A DNA stretch of 64,000 nucleotides, taken from assembly GCA_021851875.1 (NCBI GenBank), contig JAJZQI010000001.1:145511-209510 (forward strand), given 5' to 3'. The notes below the pieces were generated by a model. It worked only from the letters and a program-made list of their open reading frames with translations, had not been told where the DNA came from and made no database searches. Position numbers and translations under genes: made by a program. This DNA comes from Pseudomonadota bacterium. GTDB lineage: Bacteria > Pseudomonadota > Gammaproteobacteria > Burkholderiales > JAJZQI01. Shown piece after piece: positions 46,582-56,935 of this stretch (its first letter is position 1; every line of letters starts with the position of its first letter).

Positions 46582-47826
46582 GTGCGCCCATTTGAACTCT
46601 TTATCGGACTGCGTTATACCCGTGCCAAGCGGCGTAACCACTTCATCTCGTTTATCTCGTTAATCTCCATGCTGGGTGTGATGCTCGGCGTGATGGCGCT
46701 TATCGTCGTCCTGTCGGTCATGAACGGCTTTCAGGACGAGCTGCGCAACCGTATTTTGGCGGTCGCCTCGCATGCCACCATCAGCGGGCCGGACAATTTG
46801 CTGTACGACTGGGAGAGCCTTGATAGAAAGGTGTTGCGCCATCCCGATGTGACCGGGGCGGCGCCCTATGTGATGCAACAGGGCATGCTGTCCTACGGCC
46901 AGACGGTGCAGGGCGCCTTGATTCGCGGGGTGGACCCGCGGCTGGAAAATCAGGTGGCGGATTTCGCTGCGAAAATGAAGGTGGGCAGTTTCGACAGCTT
47001 GCAACCGGGCCGTTTCGGCATCGTGCTGGGAATCGAGCTGGCGCGCAACCTGGGCGTCGGGGTAGGCGACAAGCTGGTGCTGATTGCGCCGCAAGGGCAG
47101 GTGACCGTGGCAGGTGTGGTGCCGCGGCTGAAAACCTTTACTGTCACCGGGGTGTTCGAGGCCGGCATGTATGAGTTCGACAGCGGCCTGGCGCTGATCA
47201 ATCTGCGCGACGCGCAGGTGCTTTATCGCATGGGCGGCGCCGTTTCCGGGCTGCGGCTGAAAGTGCGCGACCTGTTCGATGCGCCGCGCGTGGTGCAACA
47301 GCTGGCGGTGGGGCTGCCGGCCGACATGTATTTCTCCGACTGGACGAAGGAGCATGCCAATTTCTTCCGTGCCGTGCAGATTGAAAAACGCATGATGTTC
47401 ATTATCCTGCTGCTGATTGTGGCCGTCGCTTCGTTCAACATCGTTTCCACCCTGGTGATGGCGGTGACCGACAAGGAAGCCGATATTGCGATCCTGCGCA
47501 CGCTGGGGGCGGCGCCGCGCAGCATCATGGCGATTTTCATGATTCAGGGGGCGGTGATCGGGGTGATCGGGACGCTGCTCGGACTGATTTCCGGCGTGCT
47601 GATCGCAGTGAATATCGAAACCATCGTGCCGGCCATCGAACGGCTGTTCCACACCCAGTTTTTGGCCAAGGACGTGTATTACATCAGCGAGCTGCCGTCC
47701 AAGCTGGCATGGAGCGATGTGGGGGTGATCGGTAGCGTGTCGCTGCTGTTGTCGTTGCTGGCGACGCTCTACCCGAGTTGGCGCGCGTCGCGTACTCAAC
47801 CGGCGGAGGCTTTGCGCTATGAATGA
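46582..47826 (+). CDS. lolC: lipoprotein-releasing ABC transporter permease
   Basis: 414 residues from GTG 46582, giving the family start [24 protein letters not shown] 46528 would add 18 residues unlike the family but cannot be excluded. Four membrane helices: one after the N-terminus ([20 protein letters not shown]), then a large periplasmic domain, then three helices with an FtsX-like end ([19 protein letters not shown]). It extracts mature lipoproteins from the inner membrane for LolA with LolD. In betaproteobacteria one gene (lolC/E type) is common. lolD overlaps its end. Confidence 0.93.
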   Translation: MRPFELFIGLRYTRAKRRNHFISFISLISMLGVMLGVMALIVVLSVMNGFQDELRNRILAVASHATISGPDNLLYDWESLDRKVLRHPDVTGAAPYVMQQGMLSYGQTVQGALIRGVDPRLENQVADFAAKMKVGSFDSLQPGRFGIVLGIELARNLGVGVGDKLVLIAPQGQVTVAGVVPRLKTFTVTGVFEAGMYEFDSGLALINLRDAQVLYRMGGAVSGLRLKVRDLFDAPRVVQQLAVGLPADMYFSDWTKEHANFFRAVQIEKRMMFIILLLIVAVASFNIVSTLVMAVTDKEADIAILRTLGAAPRSIMAIFMIQGAVIGVIGTLLGLISGVLIAVNIETIVPAIERLFHTQFLAKDVYYISELPSKLAWSDVGVIGSVSLLLSLLATLYPSWRASRTQPAEALRYE

Positions 47827-48502
47827 TGCGGTGCTCGTCTGCGACAATCTGAGCAAGACCTACGGGCGCGGGGAGCACGCCGTGGCGGTTTTGCAGGGCA
47901 TCGACTTTAGCCTGCAGCCGGGCGAGCGGGTGGCCATCGTGGGCAGCTCCGGTTCCGGCAAGAGCACGCTGCTGCATTTGCTGGGCGGCTTGGATATGCC
48001 GACTGCCGGTAATGTGCTGGTCAAGGGGCAGGACTGGACCAGACTCGATGAAGCCGCGCAAGGCCAGTTGCGTAACCGTACCCTGGGCTTCGTCTACCAG
48101 TTTCACCATCTGCTGCCGGAATTCTCCGCGCTGGAAAACGTCGCCATGCCGCTGCTGATTCGCCGTGAAGAGCGCAAGGCGGCATACCGGCAAGCCACTG
48201 AAGCGCTGCAGGCTGTCGGCCTGGGACATCGCCTGACGCACAAGCCGGGCGAGTTGTCGGGCGGGGAGCGTCAGCGCACGGCCATCGCGCGGGCATTGGT
48301 GACCCAGCCGTCGGCTGTGCTGATGGACGAACCGACCGGCAACCTTGATGAACATACGGCGGCGGCGATTCAGGAGTTGTTGCTGCGGTTGAATGAGCAA
48401 AGCGGCGTGAGTTTCCTGATCGTGACGCACGACACGCGTTTCGCGGCCAGGATGCAGCGTGTCCTGACATTGCACGAAGGCCGGCTGACGCAAGGCGGTT
48501 AA
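47819..48502 (+). CDS. lolD: lipoprotein-releasing ABC transporter ATPase
   Basis: 227 residues. Walker A is [10 protein letters not shown]-loop [12 protein letters not shown], signature [15 protein letters not shown] and Walker [12 protein letters not shown]. The FHHLLPEF segment is the LolD motif that contacts the LolC coupling helix. It powers lipoprotein release. ATG 47819 lies inside the last codons of lolC; the end overlaps the convergent gene by 4 bases. Confidence 0.95.
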   Translation: MNDAVLVCDNLSKTYGRGEHAVAVLQGIDFSLQPGERVAIVGSSGSGKSTLLHLLGGLDMPTAGNVLVKGQDWTRLDEAAQGQLRNRTLGFVYQFHHLLPEFSALENVAMPLLIRREERKAAYRQATEALQAVGLGHRLTHKPGELSGGERQRTAIARALVTQPSAVLMDEPTGNLDEHTAAAIQELLLRLNEQSGVSFLIVTHDTRFAARMQRVLTLHEGRLTQGG

Positions 48503-49695
48503 TCGAGCAGCGCCTGCCAGGCAGCCGCACCTTGCAAATACCTCGCTTCCCATTCGCGGGCGGCGGTTCGCAAACGTGGACTGTCTTTTAGCGCCAGCGC
48601 CTGCCTCAGCGAATCGGCCAATTCCGGTATGGCCACGCAACCCGGCATGCCCGTGGTTTCCCACGTTTCGGCATAAGCCGCCTGTTTGCTGATATTCCCC
48701 TGCTGTAACGGGTGGCGCAGATTGATGCGCGGCAGACCATAGGCCATGGCGACAATGCGGCCATGCAGGCTGCTGCCGCAATAGAGCGCGCTGCCCGCCA
48801 GCAGGGCACAAATGCGCCAGATGTCGAGGTCTTCGAATAGCTGCACGCGATCTGGCGGCAAGCGCGTCTTCAGGCGTCGGTAGGGCTCCAGCGCGTCATG
48901 CCAGGGGGCAGCGCCGGCACGAAACAGGACGATTCCCAAGCGGTTTGTGGTCATGAAGGGAAGCAGCTGCCGGGCCAACTGGTCGAGCGTCACATCGTCG
49001 CCAAAGTCGGCGCTGAATTGCAGCGCGAGGTAGCCATTCGGCATGGCTTCGCGCAGGGCAGCCAATGCGCCGTCGTGCGAGGCTGCCGTAACACGCGGAT
49101 GAAACAGGCGGCGCACCAGCACGGCGGGGTCGGGCAGCAAGTGCGGTGCGAGTCCGGCTGCTTGCAGGACGCCGTGAGTGACGTGATCGCGCACACCGAT
49201 AAAGTCGGCTTCACGCAGTGCCTCATATACTTGTACGGGTTTTTTCAGTGCAAGATCGACGCCGCCCACAGCGTTGAATATCCACCGACCGGCTGAGTGA
49301 AAACGGCTGCGCGGTACCACGTAAGGGGCAATGCGGTCGCTGCCCGTCTGCGTCTGGGCCCATTGATCGCGTATTGACGGCGTTGCGGCGTCGTAAAGCG
49401 CAATGGCCTGCATCGCCTCGGCTTGGGTTTGCAGCATGACGGCCGCTTCCCAGTTGCTGCATGTGAGCAATTCGCCGCCGGCATGGACCAGGTGGACGCG
49501 TTTGCCTGCCGTGTGTTGCACGGCGTCAGCAAGAGAGACGACCCGCAGACCGCCCCAGCGGGTGAGGTCGCGCCGGGCCAGTCCTGTCATGATGCATGGG
49601 CGGTCTTGCAGCAAGGATTGGGTGATGTGGGCAAACAGCAGGTCGCCCAGATTATGCCGGTCGAAGGCTCCGAAAATGATTACGGGAGCTGGCAT
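48499..49695 (-). CDS. polysaccharide pyruvyl transferase family protein
   Basis: 398 residues. The N-terminal [17 protein letters not shown] and the C-terminal [22 protein letters not shown] are the two nucleotide-binding-like blocks of the PS_pyruv_trans family, which adds pyruvyl ketals to surface polysaccharides from PEP. Basic catalytic residues are suggested by the SLHGRIVA motif. It lies near the polysaccharide locus, about 1.3 kb before its first glycosyltransferase, but on the opposite strand. Activity is inferred from the family. Confidence 0.82.
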   Translation of the reverse strand: MPAPVIIFGAFDRHNLGDLLFAHITQSLLQDRPCIMTGLARRDLTRWGGLRVVSLADAVQHTAGKRVHLVHAGGELLTCSNWEAAVMLQTQAEAMQAIALYDAATPSIRDQWAQTQTGSDRIAPYVVPRSRFHSAGRWIFNAVGGVDLALKKPVQVYEALREADFIGVRDHVTHGVLQAAGLAPHLLPDPAVLVRRLFHPRVTAASHDGALAALREAMPNGYLALQFSADFGDDVTLDQLARQLLPFMTTNRLGIVLFRAGAAPWHDALEPYRRLKTRLPPDRVQLFEDLDIWRICALLAGSALYCGSSLHGRIVAMAYGLPRINLRHPLQQGNISKQAAYAETWETTGMPGCVAIPELADSLRQALALKDSPRLRTAAREWEARYLQGAAAWQALLD

Positions 49696-49701
49696 GGCGT
49701 A

Positions 49702-50247
49702 TCAGTAGGTGCGGTCCTGCCGTCTGCGCCAATACCACAGGATATAAAGGCGCCAGCCGAGGCGTGAAAGCAGATAGCCGAGCAGGGATGTCAGGCTGGC
49801 GAGCAGCAACAGTCCCAGCAGGAATGTCGGGCCGAGCGAAACGACCCAGCTGAACAGAGCCGGCAGAAGTTTCGACCAGTCCGTGTCGTGCCAGTCAAAA
49901 TCGAGCGGCGGCAAGGCGCCGACGCTCTGGCCGGTGAGCAGGCTGCCCAGCCAGTAAGCCAGGGCAAAAAGAAACGGTGTCGTGAGCGGATTGGTGATCC
50001 AGGTGGCGGCGACAGCAACCGGCAGATTGACGCGGAAAACGATGGCCAGTACGGCGGCGGTCAGCATTTGCAGCGGCAAGGGATTGTAGGCGGCAAACAG
50101 ACCGAGCGCGAGGCCGCTGGAAACGGACTTGCGGTTCAAGTGCCACAGATTGGGGTGATGCAGGAAGCGGCCGAAACGTGCCAGATGTGGATGATTCCTG
50201 ACTGAATCGTGGCTGGGCAGAAATTTTCGCAACAGTTTGCGCGGCAT
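49702..50247 (-). CDS. DUF2062 inner-membrane protein
   Basis: 181 residues from ATG 50247, which has GAGGAG 5 bases upstream; the frame is open to 50343 but no family sequence lies there. The DUF2062 signature is NRKSVSSGLALGLFAAYNPLPLQ then WITNPLTTPFLFALAYWLG. Three to four helices, with a basic N-terminus (PRKLLRKFL) and a basic C-terminus. Function unknown; it sits 6 bases before the pyruvyltransferase gene, on the same strand. Confidence 0.85.
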   Translation of the reverse strand: MPRKLLRKFLPSHDSVRNHPHLARFGRFLHHPNLWHLNRKSVSSGLALGLFAAYNPLPLQMLTAAVLAIVFRVNLPVAVAATWITNPLTTPFLFALAYWLGSLLTGQSVGALPPLDFDWHDTDWSKLLPALFSWVVSLGPTFLLGLLLLASLTSLLGYLLSRLGWRLYILWYWRRRQDRTY

Positions 50248-50529
50248 GGTGCTCCTCTGATTGGTTTTGTTTTCTTCAGCCCAGTCGGGCTGCCAGGAAA
50301 ATGGTAAAGACTTTTTACCCGGCTTGACTCGACCTGGCTGCAAATTTGGTCAATTATTTACAGCAAGCCGGCTGACCGCGCAATAGCAATAACAACAGCC
50401 CACCGTACTGTAACGCTGACTTGAGGGCGAGTTGAGGCGGTTCAAACAAAGCCATGCAGGCATTCTACGATAGAGTCAAAGACCATGATAGCGGCTTTGC
50501 CATGACGGTTTCAGTGGATCTATTGTTTC
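50248..50529. other. noncoding stretch upstream of the glycosyltransferase relic
   Basis: It holds the ribosome site and promoter region of the DUF2062 gene (minus). I see no convincing gene, hairpin terminator or repeat in it. Confidence 0.4.
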
Positions 50530-50882
50530 AGGTCAAGATTCCGGCCTGGCTGCCGATAGTTTTTTGTATATTTGTCCGCGGAGCCTGTGCAAGTTTCATC
50601 CGGACTTTGATGCGTTGCTGCTGCAAATAGTGCGGCAAGACGACGCTGGATGCATTGTCTGCGGGGGCTGCGGGTTTGCCGGTGGTGACTTTGGCGGGCA
50701 GTTTCAGGCGCAGCCGGGGAACGCTGGCGTGTTACGGGCAGATCGGCTGGCTCGATGCTGTGGTACATTCGCCTGAAGCGTGCGTTAAGCGTGCGCTCGC
50801 GTTGGCGCATCAGTTCACAGCAGCGGACAGGCAGGTGCTGGCGGGGTTGGCACGCGGCTTGCAACGGCTTGCAAAAAGATAA
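50530..50882 (+). pseudogene. relic of an O-GlcNAc-transferase-type (SPINDLY/COG3914) glycosyltransferase
   Basis: One frame reads SFLYICPRSLCKFHPDFDALLLQIVRQD (about 50556-50640), typical of the OGT catalytic half. The next recognisable part, TTLDALSAGAAGLPVVTLAG and VVHSPEACVKRALALAHQ, is one base out of frame and joins directly at about 50640, ending in TAA at 50880-50882. In intact proteins about 100 or more residues separate these blocks, so an internal deletion plus frameshift killed the gene. The start is also missing. Confidence 0.6.
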
Positions 50883-50999
50883 ATTGGCTATAGCCGCGTT
50901 TCCGACTGGTTGAATGCGGTGACTGCGCACTAGTGTATTCGCGGTGTACGCGGTGGTGGCGTAACCGGATGATTGTAAATATTAATTATAAGGACGGGG

Positions 51000-52454
51000 A
51001 TGCAAGACGGAATGACTGTCGGCAACTGGCTTGAACAGGCCATTACTGCCCATGACGCGGGAGATTTTGCCGGTGCGGTTGCCGCCTACCGGCAATTTTT
51101 GTCACTCACCCCGGGAAACATTGATGTGATGACCTTGCTTGGCGATGCTCTGCAACAGTCGGGGGACTACCCCGGCGCCATTGCGGTGTATGCCGATGCA
51201 TTGGCATTGCAGCCGGAAAATGCCGTGCTGCAGAACAATACCGGCGTCGCCTTGAGGCACCAGGGGTATCTGGCGGATGCGCTGGATTGTTTCCTCAATG
51301 CCATCAATCTTGCGCCCGGCTACGTCGATGCCTGGCTGAATATCGGTTCGGTGCTGAATATGCAGGGACGGCTTGAGCATGCCGCAACCGCATTCAATCG
51401 CGTGCTCGATCTGGAACCGCAAAATCCCAAGGTCCATGTCGGATTGGGCAACACCTTGTCCCGTGCAGGGCTGTTCGACGCTGCCCTGACATCCTACGAG
51501 ACCGCTTTATTGCTCGAGCCGGGCAACAACGACGCCCGCTGGGGACGTGGCCTGGTCAATTTGAGCCTGGGGCAATGGGATACTGCCTGGCAGGATTACG
51601 AGCTGCGCTTTCGCATGCAGGCAGCCTATCCCTTCGCCTATTCCAGACCGCACTGGCGGGGCGAGGGATTTGCCGACAAGACCCTGCTGATCCATGACGA
51701 AATCGGTTATGGCGACGTGTTCCAGTTTTCGCGTTATTTCCCGCGCGTGAAGCAGCGCGGCGGGCGTGTGCTGCTGGAAGTGAAGCCGGGCCTTAAGCGC
51801 CTGTTTGAAGGATTCCCGGGCGTTGACGAGGTGCGCGAGCGGGGCAGCCAGCCGCAGCCGGAAAGCGATTTCGATCTGCTGGTGCCGCTGGAGAGCCTGC
51901 CCGCTGTTTTCGCTACGCGCACCGATTCCATCCCCCCGCTTGTGGCGCCGACCTTGCCGGACGAATTGCTGGCGGCTTGGCAAGAGCGCCTGAGCTCGCT
52001 GCCTGGCCGCAAAGTCGGCATCGTCTGGGCGGGAAATCCGAACAGCGCCTATGACGTGCAGCGTTCCATGCAGTTGAGCGAACTGCTGCCGCTGCTGCGT
52101 GCGGCCGGCGATTGCAGCTTTGTCAGCCTGCAGGTGGGGACAGCCGCAGAGCAGATGCAGCAGTCTGATGTGGCCATTTTCGATGCATCGCCCTGGCTGA
52201 CCGATTTTGCCGAAACAGCCGCGGCCATCAGGTCGCTGGATCGGGTGATTACCGTGGAAACGTCGGTGGCTCACCTGGCGGGCATGCTGGGGACGCCGGT
52301 TTGGGTGATGCTGACGAAGGTGCCGGCATGGCGCTGGGGTGTCGAAGGCGACAATACGCCCTGGTATCCGGCCATGCGTCTTTACCGCCAGAGCGAGACG
52401 GGCGACTGGAGCAACGTTCTGGATGCTGTGGCAAAAGATCTCGGGGCTATCTGA
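51000..52454 (+). CDS. TPR protein with GT9-like C-terminal domain
   Basis: 484 residues. Five to six tetratricopeptide repeats (about 7-210; e.g. [38 protein letters not shown]) precede a glycosyltransferase-9-like domain (about 225-480): [13 protein letters not shown] as in heptosyltransferases, and [23 protein letters not shown], the nucleotide-binding D/E-S-H motif. Such fusions glycosylate or sit near O-glycosylated surface proteins or polysaccharides. ATG 51000 has AAGGA 5 bases upstream. Its stop overlaps the rfbF start (TGATG), so it belongs to the sugar operon. Confidence 0.85.
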   Translation: MQDGMTVGNWLEQAITAHDAGDFAGAVAAYRQFLSLTPGNIDVMTLLGDALQQSGDYPGAIAVYADALALQPENAVLQNNTGVALRHQGYLADALDCFLNAINLAPGYVDAWLNIGSVLNMQGRLEHAATAFNRVLDLEPQNPKVHVGLGNTLSRAGLFDAALTSYETALLLEPGNNDARWGRGLVNLSLGQWDTAWQDYELRFRMQAAYPFAYSRPHWRGEGFADKTLLIHDEIGYGDVFQFSRYFPRVKQRGGRVLLEVKPGLKRLFEGFPGVDEVRERGSQPQPESDFDLLVPLESLPAVFATRTDSIPPLVAPTLPDELLAAWQERLSSLPGRKVGIVWAGNPNSAYDVQRSMQLSELLPLLRAAGDCSFVSLQVGTAAEQMQQSDVAIFDASPWLTDFAETAAAIRSLDRVITVETSVAHLAGMLGTPVWVMLTKVPAWRWGVEGDNTPWYPAMRLYRQSETGDWSNVLDAVAKDLGAI

Positions 52455-53224
52455 TGAAAGCTGTGATTCTGGCGGGCGGCCTGGGTACGCGGATCAGCGA
52501 AGAATCCCACCTGCGGCCGAAACCGATGATCGAGATCGGCGGCAAGCCCATTCTCTGGCATATCATGAAGTGCTACTCGCACCACGGCATCAATGATTTC
52601 ATCATTTGCCTGGGCTACAAGGGCTATGTCATCAAGGAATATTTCGCCAATTACTTTCTGCACATGTCCAACGTGACGTTCGATATGGCGAACAACAAGA
52701 TGGAAATTCACCAGAACTACGCCGAGCCCTGGCGCGTTACGCTGGTCGACACCGGCGCCGAGACCATGACCGGCGGACGGCTCAAGCGGGTGAGAGATTA
52801 CCTGGGCGACGAAACGTTCTGCTTCACCTATGGCGACGGCGTGTCGGACGTGAATATTTCCGACCTGGTCCGGTTCCATGCGGCGCATGGCAGGAAGGCG
52901 ACCGTTACGGCCATCCAGCCGCCGGGCCGCTACGGTGCGCTGAAGCTGGATGAGTCCGCGGCAGTCATGCATTTCCAGGAAAAGCCGGTAGGCGACGGGG
53001 CGTGGATCAACGGCGGTTTTTTTGTGCTGCATCCGTCCGTTATCGATTACATTGCCGGCGACCATTCCATGTGGGAAGGCGAGGCGCTTGAGCGCATCGC
53101 CGCCGAGGGCGAGCTGAAAGCCTATCAGCACCGGGGTTTCTGGCAGGCGATGGATACGTTGCGCGATAAAACCCAACTGGAAGAGCTCTGGGCCAGGCCA
53201 AACCCTCCTTGGAAAGTCTGGTAA
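52454..53224 (+). CDS. rfbF: glucose-1-phosphate cytidylyltransferase
   Basis: 256 residues. It makes CDP-glucose from CTP and glucose-1-phosphate. The nucleotidyltransferase signature is [23 protein letters not shown], with [13 protein letters not shown], and the family block [14 protein letters not shown]. The ATG overlaps the previous stop (TGATG); upstream bases in the same frame belong to the TPR gene. It supplies CDP-glucose for the next enzyme and is the first committed step of CDP-deoxysugar pathways. Confidence 0.96.
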   Translation: MKAVILAGGLGTRISEESHLRPKPMIEIGGKPILWHIMKCYSHHGINDFIICLGYKGYVIKEYFANYFLHMSNVTFDMANNKMEIHQNYAEPWRVTLVDTGAETMTGGRLKRVRDYLGDETFCFTYGDGVSDVNISDLVRFHAAHGRKATVTAIQPPGRYGALKLDESAAVMHFQEKPVGDGAWINGGFFVLHPSVIDYIAGDHSMWEGEALERIAAEGELKAYQHRGFWQAMDTLRDKTQLEELWARPNPPWKVW

Positions 53225-53227
53225 GGC

Positions 53228-54298
53228 ATGTTCGGCGGCATTTATTCGGCTAGACGGGTACTGATTACCGGGCATACGGGATTCAAAGGCAGTTGGCTGG
53301 CCTTGTGGCTGAGCGAGATGGGGGCAGAGGTGACGGGCCTGGCGCTGGAGCCGGAGGCGGCACCCAGTCATTGGGATGCCATTGCCCTGCCGATTGACAG
53401 TCAATTGACGGACATCCGCGCGGCCGATGCGGTGCAGGAGGTGTTTGCCAAAGCCCGGCCGGAAATTGTTTTTCACCTCGCCGCCCAATCGCTCGTTCGC
53501 CGTTCCTATCGCAATCCGCTGGATACCTGGTCGTCCAATGTCATGGGGACCGCCTGCGTATTGGAGGCCTGTCGCAACACGCCCAGCGTGCGTGCAGTGG
53601 TCGCCGTGACGACGGACAAGGTGTACGACAACCAGGAGTGGTCCTGGGGCTACCGGGAAAATGACCGGCTCGGCGGGCACGACCCCTACAGCGCCTCCAA
53701 GGCGGCTTGCGAGCTTGTGGCGGACAGTTACCGCAAAGCCTTTTTTTCTGCGGCAGATGCGCCGTTGCTGGCAACGGCACGCGCGGGCAACGTGATCGGC
53801 GGCGGCGACTGGTCGGAAGATAGGCTGATTCCCGATCTGGTCCGGGCTATCGGCCAAGCGGGGACGCTGGAAATACGCTCCCCCAACGCCACACGCCCGT
53901 GGCAGCACGTGCTGGATTGTCTGTCCGGCTACTTGCAGCTGGGACAGGGCTTGCTGCAAGGTCGCCGGGACTGGACGGCGGCCTGGAATTTCGGTCCGGC
54001 TGTGCACGACAACCGCACGGTGGCGGAGTTGCTCGACATGCTGGCGCGACACTGGCCGGAAGTGCGCTGGGCGGTTGCGGCCAATGCCGATTTGCATGAG
54101 GCCGGTCAGCTTTACCTGGATAGCGCCAAGGCCAGGCAGACGCTGCGCTGGCGGCCGGTATGGGAGCTGGAAGCGGCTGTTGCGGCGACAGCTCAGTGGT
54201 ACCGCGCCTATACGGCGGGCCGGGTGGAATCCCGCCAGCAGTTGGCCGGCTATTTCCGGGCGGCGCAAGACGCAGGTGTGGAATGGGCCAAAGCATGA
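53228..54298 (+). CDS. rfbG: CDP-glucose 4,6-dehydratase
   Basis: 356 residues of the short-chain dehydrogenase/reductase type. The NAD site is RRVLITGHTGFKGSWLALWL and the catalytic Tyr-Lys are in YSASKAACELV. It yields CDP-4-keto-6-deoxyglucose, the precursor of several dideoxy or branched sugars. It follows rfbF by 3 bases and overlaps the epimerase start (ATGA). Confidence 0.95.
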   Translation: MFGGIYSARRVLITGHTGFKGSWLALWLSEMGAEVTGLALEPEAAPSHWDAIALPIDSQLTDIRAADAVQEVFAKARPEIVFHLAAQSLVRRSYRNPLDTWSSNVMGTACVLEACRNTPSVRAVVAVTTDKVYDNQEWSWGYRENDRLGGHDPYSASKAACELVADSYRKAFFSAADAPLLATARAGNVIGGGDWSEDRLIPDLVRAIGQAGTLEIRSPNATRPWQHVLDCLSGYLQLGQGLLQGRRDWTAAWNFGPAVHDNRTVAELLDMLARHWPEVRWAVAANADLHEAGQLYLDSAKARQTLRWRPVWELEAAVAATAQWYRAYTAGRVESRQQLAGYFRAAQDAGVEWAKA

Positions 54299-54846
54299 AT
54301 ATCCAGCTGACTGCGATTGCGGGCGTTGTCGTCATCCGCACGGAAGCCTATGAGGACGAGCGCGGTGCCTTCGCGCGCCTTTACTGCGAGCGCGCCCTGG
54401 CGGACGTGCTGGGGGCGCGCCGCGTGGTGCAGATCAACCGGTCGCTTACGCGCAAGGCGGGGGCCATCCGCGGCATGCATTTTCAGTATGCGCCGCATGC
54501 CGAAATGAAAATGATCCGCTGCCTCAAAGGGCGGGTGTGGGACGTGGCGGTGGATATCCGGGCAGGCTCCCCGACCTTTTTGCACTGGCATGCCGAAGAG
54601 CTGACCCCCGCCAACGCAAAAATGCTGGTCGTGCCGGAAGGCTGTGCGCATGGCTTCCAGGTGCTGGAAGAGGACAGCGAATTGCTTTACCTGCACACGG
54701 CATTTTATGAGCCGGCCGCGGAAGGCGGCTTGCTGTATGACGATCCGCGTCTGTCCATCGCATGGCCCCTGCCGGCGACGGAAATTTCCCGCCGGGACCG
54801 GGAACATGCGGCCATTGCGGAGGATTTTGCGGGAATGCGCTTATGA
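54295..54846 (+). CDS. dTDP-4-dehydrorhamnose 3,5-epimerase (RmlC) family epimerase
   Basis: 183 residues from ATG 54295 (ATGA overlap); the frame is open upstream but there lies rfbG. The cupin fold has IRGMHFQ with the catalytic His, GRVWDVAVDIRAGSPTF, and PEGCAHGFQVL. The HTAFYEPA segment carries the Tyr. In this gene order it would epimerise the CDP-4-keto-6-deoxy sugar at C3 and/or C5; the substrate nucleotide is inferred from rfbFG. Confidence 0.88.
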   Translation: MNIQLTAIAGVVVIRTEAYEDERGAFARLYCERALADVLGARRVVQINRSLTRKAGAIRGMHFQYAPHAEMKMIRCLKGRVWDVAVDIRAGSPTFLHWHAEELTPANAKMLVVPEGCAHGFQVLEEDSELLYLHTAFYEPAAEGGLLYDDPRLSIAWPLPATEISRRDREHAAIAEDFAGMRL

Positions 54847-56066
54847 AATGCCGTCATTGCGGTCAGCCGCTGGAGCATGTCTTTCTCGATCTGGGTTTTG
54901 CTCCGCCGTCGAATGCCTATTTGAGTGCAGCCGACCTGACGGCGCCGGAACTCTATTTTCCGCTCAAGCTGTATGTCTGCGAGCATTGCTGGCTGGTGCA
55001 GACGCTCGACTTCAGCCGCGCCGATGAGTTGTTCAGTCACGACTACGCCTATTTTTCCTCGGTTTCGAAAACCTGGCTGGAGCATGCCGAGCGTTACACA
55101 GAAAAAGTGGTCGGGCTGCTGGAGCTCGGGCCGCACAGCCGGGTGGTTGAAATTGCCTCCAATGACGGTTATCTGCTGAAGAATTTCGTCGCCCGGAATA
55201 TTCCCTGCCTGGGCATCGAGCCGACCGCCAGCACCGCACAGGCGGCACGTGCGATGGGCATTCCCGTACTGCAGGAATTTTTCGGCGAAGAATTGGCGCT
55301 GCGTCTTGCCAGTGAGGGACAACAGGCCGATCTGGTGGCCGGCAACAATGTGTTTGCCCACGTACCCGATATCAACGACTTTACCCGTGGTTTGAAGGCG
55401 CTGCTGAAGCAGGGGGGCGTGATCACGCTGGAATTTCCGCACCTGATGCGCCTGTTGGAATTCGGCCAATTCGACACGGTTTATCACGAACACTTTTCCT
55501 ACCTGTCGCTCTATACCGTTTCCCGCATTTTCACTGCGGCGGGGTTGCGTGTGTGGCAGGTGGAAGAATTGCCGACCCATGGCGGCAGCCTGCGGGTGTA
55601 CGGTTGTCATATTGACGATGCGCGGTCCGATGACGCATCGGTGCAGCGCATTCTGGCAGAGGAGCAGCGCAGAGGCATGCGGGCGCTGCCGTTGTATCTT
55701 GCCTTTCAGGCGACTGCGAACCGCATCAAGGATGATCTGCTGGCGTTCCTGCTCGAACAGAAGCGGGCGGGAAAACGGGTGCTGGCCTACGGCGCTGCCG
55801 CCAAAGGCAACACACTGCTGAATTACGCCGGCGTAAAGCCCGACCTGTTGGCAAAGGTTTTTGACGCCGCACCGTCGAAACAAGGGAAATACCTGCCCGG
55901 CAGCCATATTCCCATTTTGCCGCCGGCAAACCTGGCGGCGGAACGGCCCGATTATGTCCTGATTCTGCCCTGGAATATCAAAGCGGAGGTGGTGCGCCAG
56001 AATAGCGCGATGCAGGAATGGGGCGGGCGTTTCGTGGTGGCGGTACCGTCGCTGGAGGTGTGCTGA
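54843..56066 (+). CDS. sugar C-methyltransferase (SAM-dependent, zinc-binding N-domain)
   Basis: 407 residues from ATG 54843 (ATGA overlap). The N-terminal zinc-binding part has C3-x2-C6 and C46-x2-C49. SAM-binding is VVEIASNDGYLLKNF, followed by GNNVFAHVPDINDF. The C-terminal domain has YGAAAKGNTLLNY and PWNIKAEV, as in TylC3/TcaB9-type NDP-hexose C-methyltransferases. It probably adds a methyl to the 4-keto sugar ring carbon, giving a branched sugar; which carbon is unknown. Confidence 0.88.
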   Translation: MKCRHCGQPLEHVFLDLGFAPPSNAYLSAADLTAPELYFPLKLYVCEHCWLVQTLDFSRADELFSHDYAYFSSVSKTWLEHAERYTEKVVGLLELGPHSRVVEIASNDGYLLKNFVARNIPCLGIEPTASTAQAARAMGIPVLQEFFGEELALRLASEGQQADLVAGNNVFAHVPDINDFTRGLKALLKQGGVITLEFPHLMRLLEFGQFDTVYHEHFSYLSLYTVSRIFTAAGLRVWQVEELPTHGGSLRVYGCHIDDARSDDASVQRILAEEQRRGMRALPLYLAFQATANRIKDDLLAFLLEQKRAGKRVLAYGAAAKGNTLLNYAGVKPDLLAKVFDAAPSKQGKYLPGSHIPILPPANLAAERPDYVLILPWNIKAEVVRQNSAMQEWGGRFVVAVPSLEVC

Positions 56067-56935
56067 TGCGGGTTGCCGTAACCGGTGCCAGCGGATTCAT
56101 CGGCCGGCATGTCGTCGCCCAGCTGCTGGGGCGCGGCTGCGAAGTCGTCGCCCTGTTGCGCGAGCCGGCGCGCCAGCCGGATGAATGGGCGGGGCGCGTC
56201 GAGGTCGTGCCGTTTGCTTTGGGGGAAAGCGGACTCGGACTCTATGACCGGCTGCGCCAGCCGGATGGGCTGATCCACCTGGCCTGGGCAGGTTTGCCCA
56301 ACTACCGCTCCTTGCATCACTTCGAAACCGAACTGCCCAGACAGTATCAATTTCTGTCCTCGCTTGTGCGAGAGGGGTTGCCCGCCATGCTGGTGGCCGG
56401 TACCTGTTTTGAGTACGGCATGCAGTCCGGCATGCTGAGTCCCGCCATGCCGGCGATGCCGGCGAATCCCTATGGTTACGCCAAGGATGCGCTGCGGCGG
56501 CAATTGCAGATGTTGCAAACCGAGCAGGATTTCAATCTGGTTTGGGGGCGGATATTTTATCTCTATGGCGATGGTCAGTCGGCTGCATCGCTTTATCCCA
56601 AACTGCAAGAGGCGGTCGCGGCCGGCGCGACTACCTTCGCTATGTCCGGTGGCGAGCAGCTGAGGGATTACCTGCCGGTTGCCGAAGTGGCCCGGCGAAT
56701 TGCCGTGCTGGCGCTGTCCAATCGCAATCTCGGGGTGCAGAACATTTGCTCGGGCCAGCCTGTTTCGGTGCGCCGGCTGGTGGAAGGATGGGTGGAACAG
56801 AATCAATGGAACATCACGCTGAATCTGGGGGTTTATCCTTACCCGGATTACGAGCCCATGGCATTTTGGGGGGAGGATTCGTTTTCCCTTTTATTTCCTG
56901 AACAAGCGGCGCAGGATGAGGGGGAGGGCGTATGA
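56066..56935 (+). CDS. NAD(P)-dependent epimerase/dehydratase, probable 4-ketoreductase
   Basis: 289 residues from ATG 56066, which overlaps the previous stop (TGATG) and has GGAGG 7 bases upstream. Rossmann start RVAVTGASGFIGRHVVAQLL, catalytic YGYAK, and the GEQLRDYLPVAEVA block. As the last oxidoreductase of the operon, it may reduce the 4-keto group of the CDP sugar to finish the donor. The exact role is inferred. Confidence 0.85.
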   Translation: MRVAVTGASGFIGRHVVAQLLGRGCEVVALLREPARQPDEWAGRVEVVPFALGESGLGLYDRLRQPDGLIHLAWAGLPNYRSLHHFETELPRQYQFLSSLVREGLPAMLVAGTCFEYGMQSGMLSPAMPAMPANPYGYAKDALRRQLQMLQTEQDFNLVWGRIFYLYGDGQSAASLYPKLQEAVAAGATTFAMSGGEQLRDYLPVAEVARRIAVLALSNRNLGVQNICSGQPVSVRRLVEGWVEQNQWNITLNLGVYPYPDYEPMAFWGEDSFSLLFPEQAAQDEGEGV

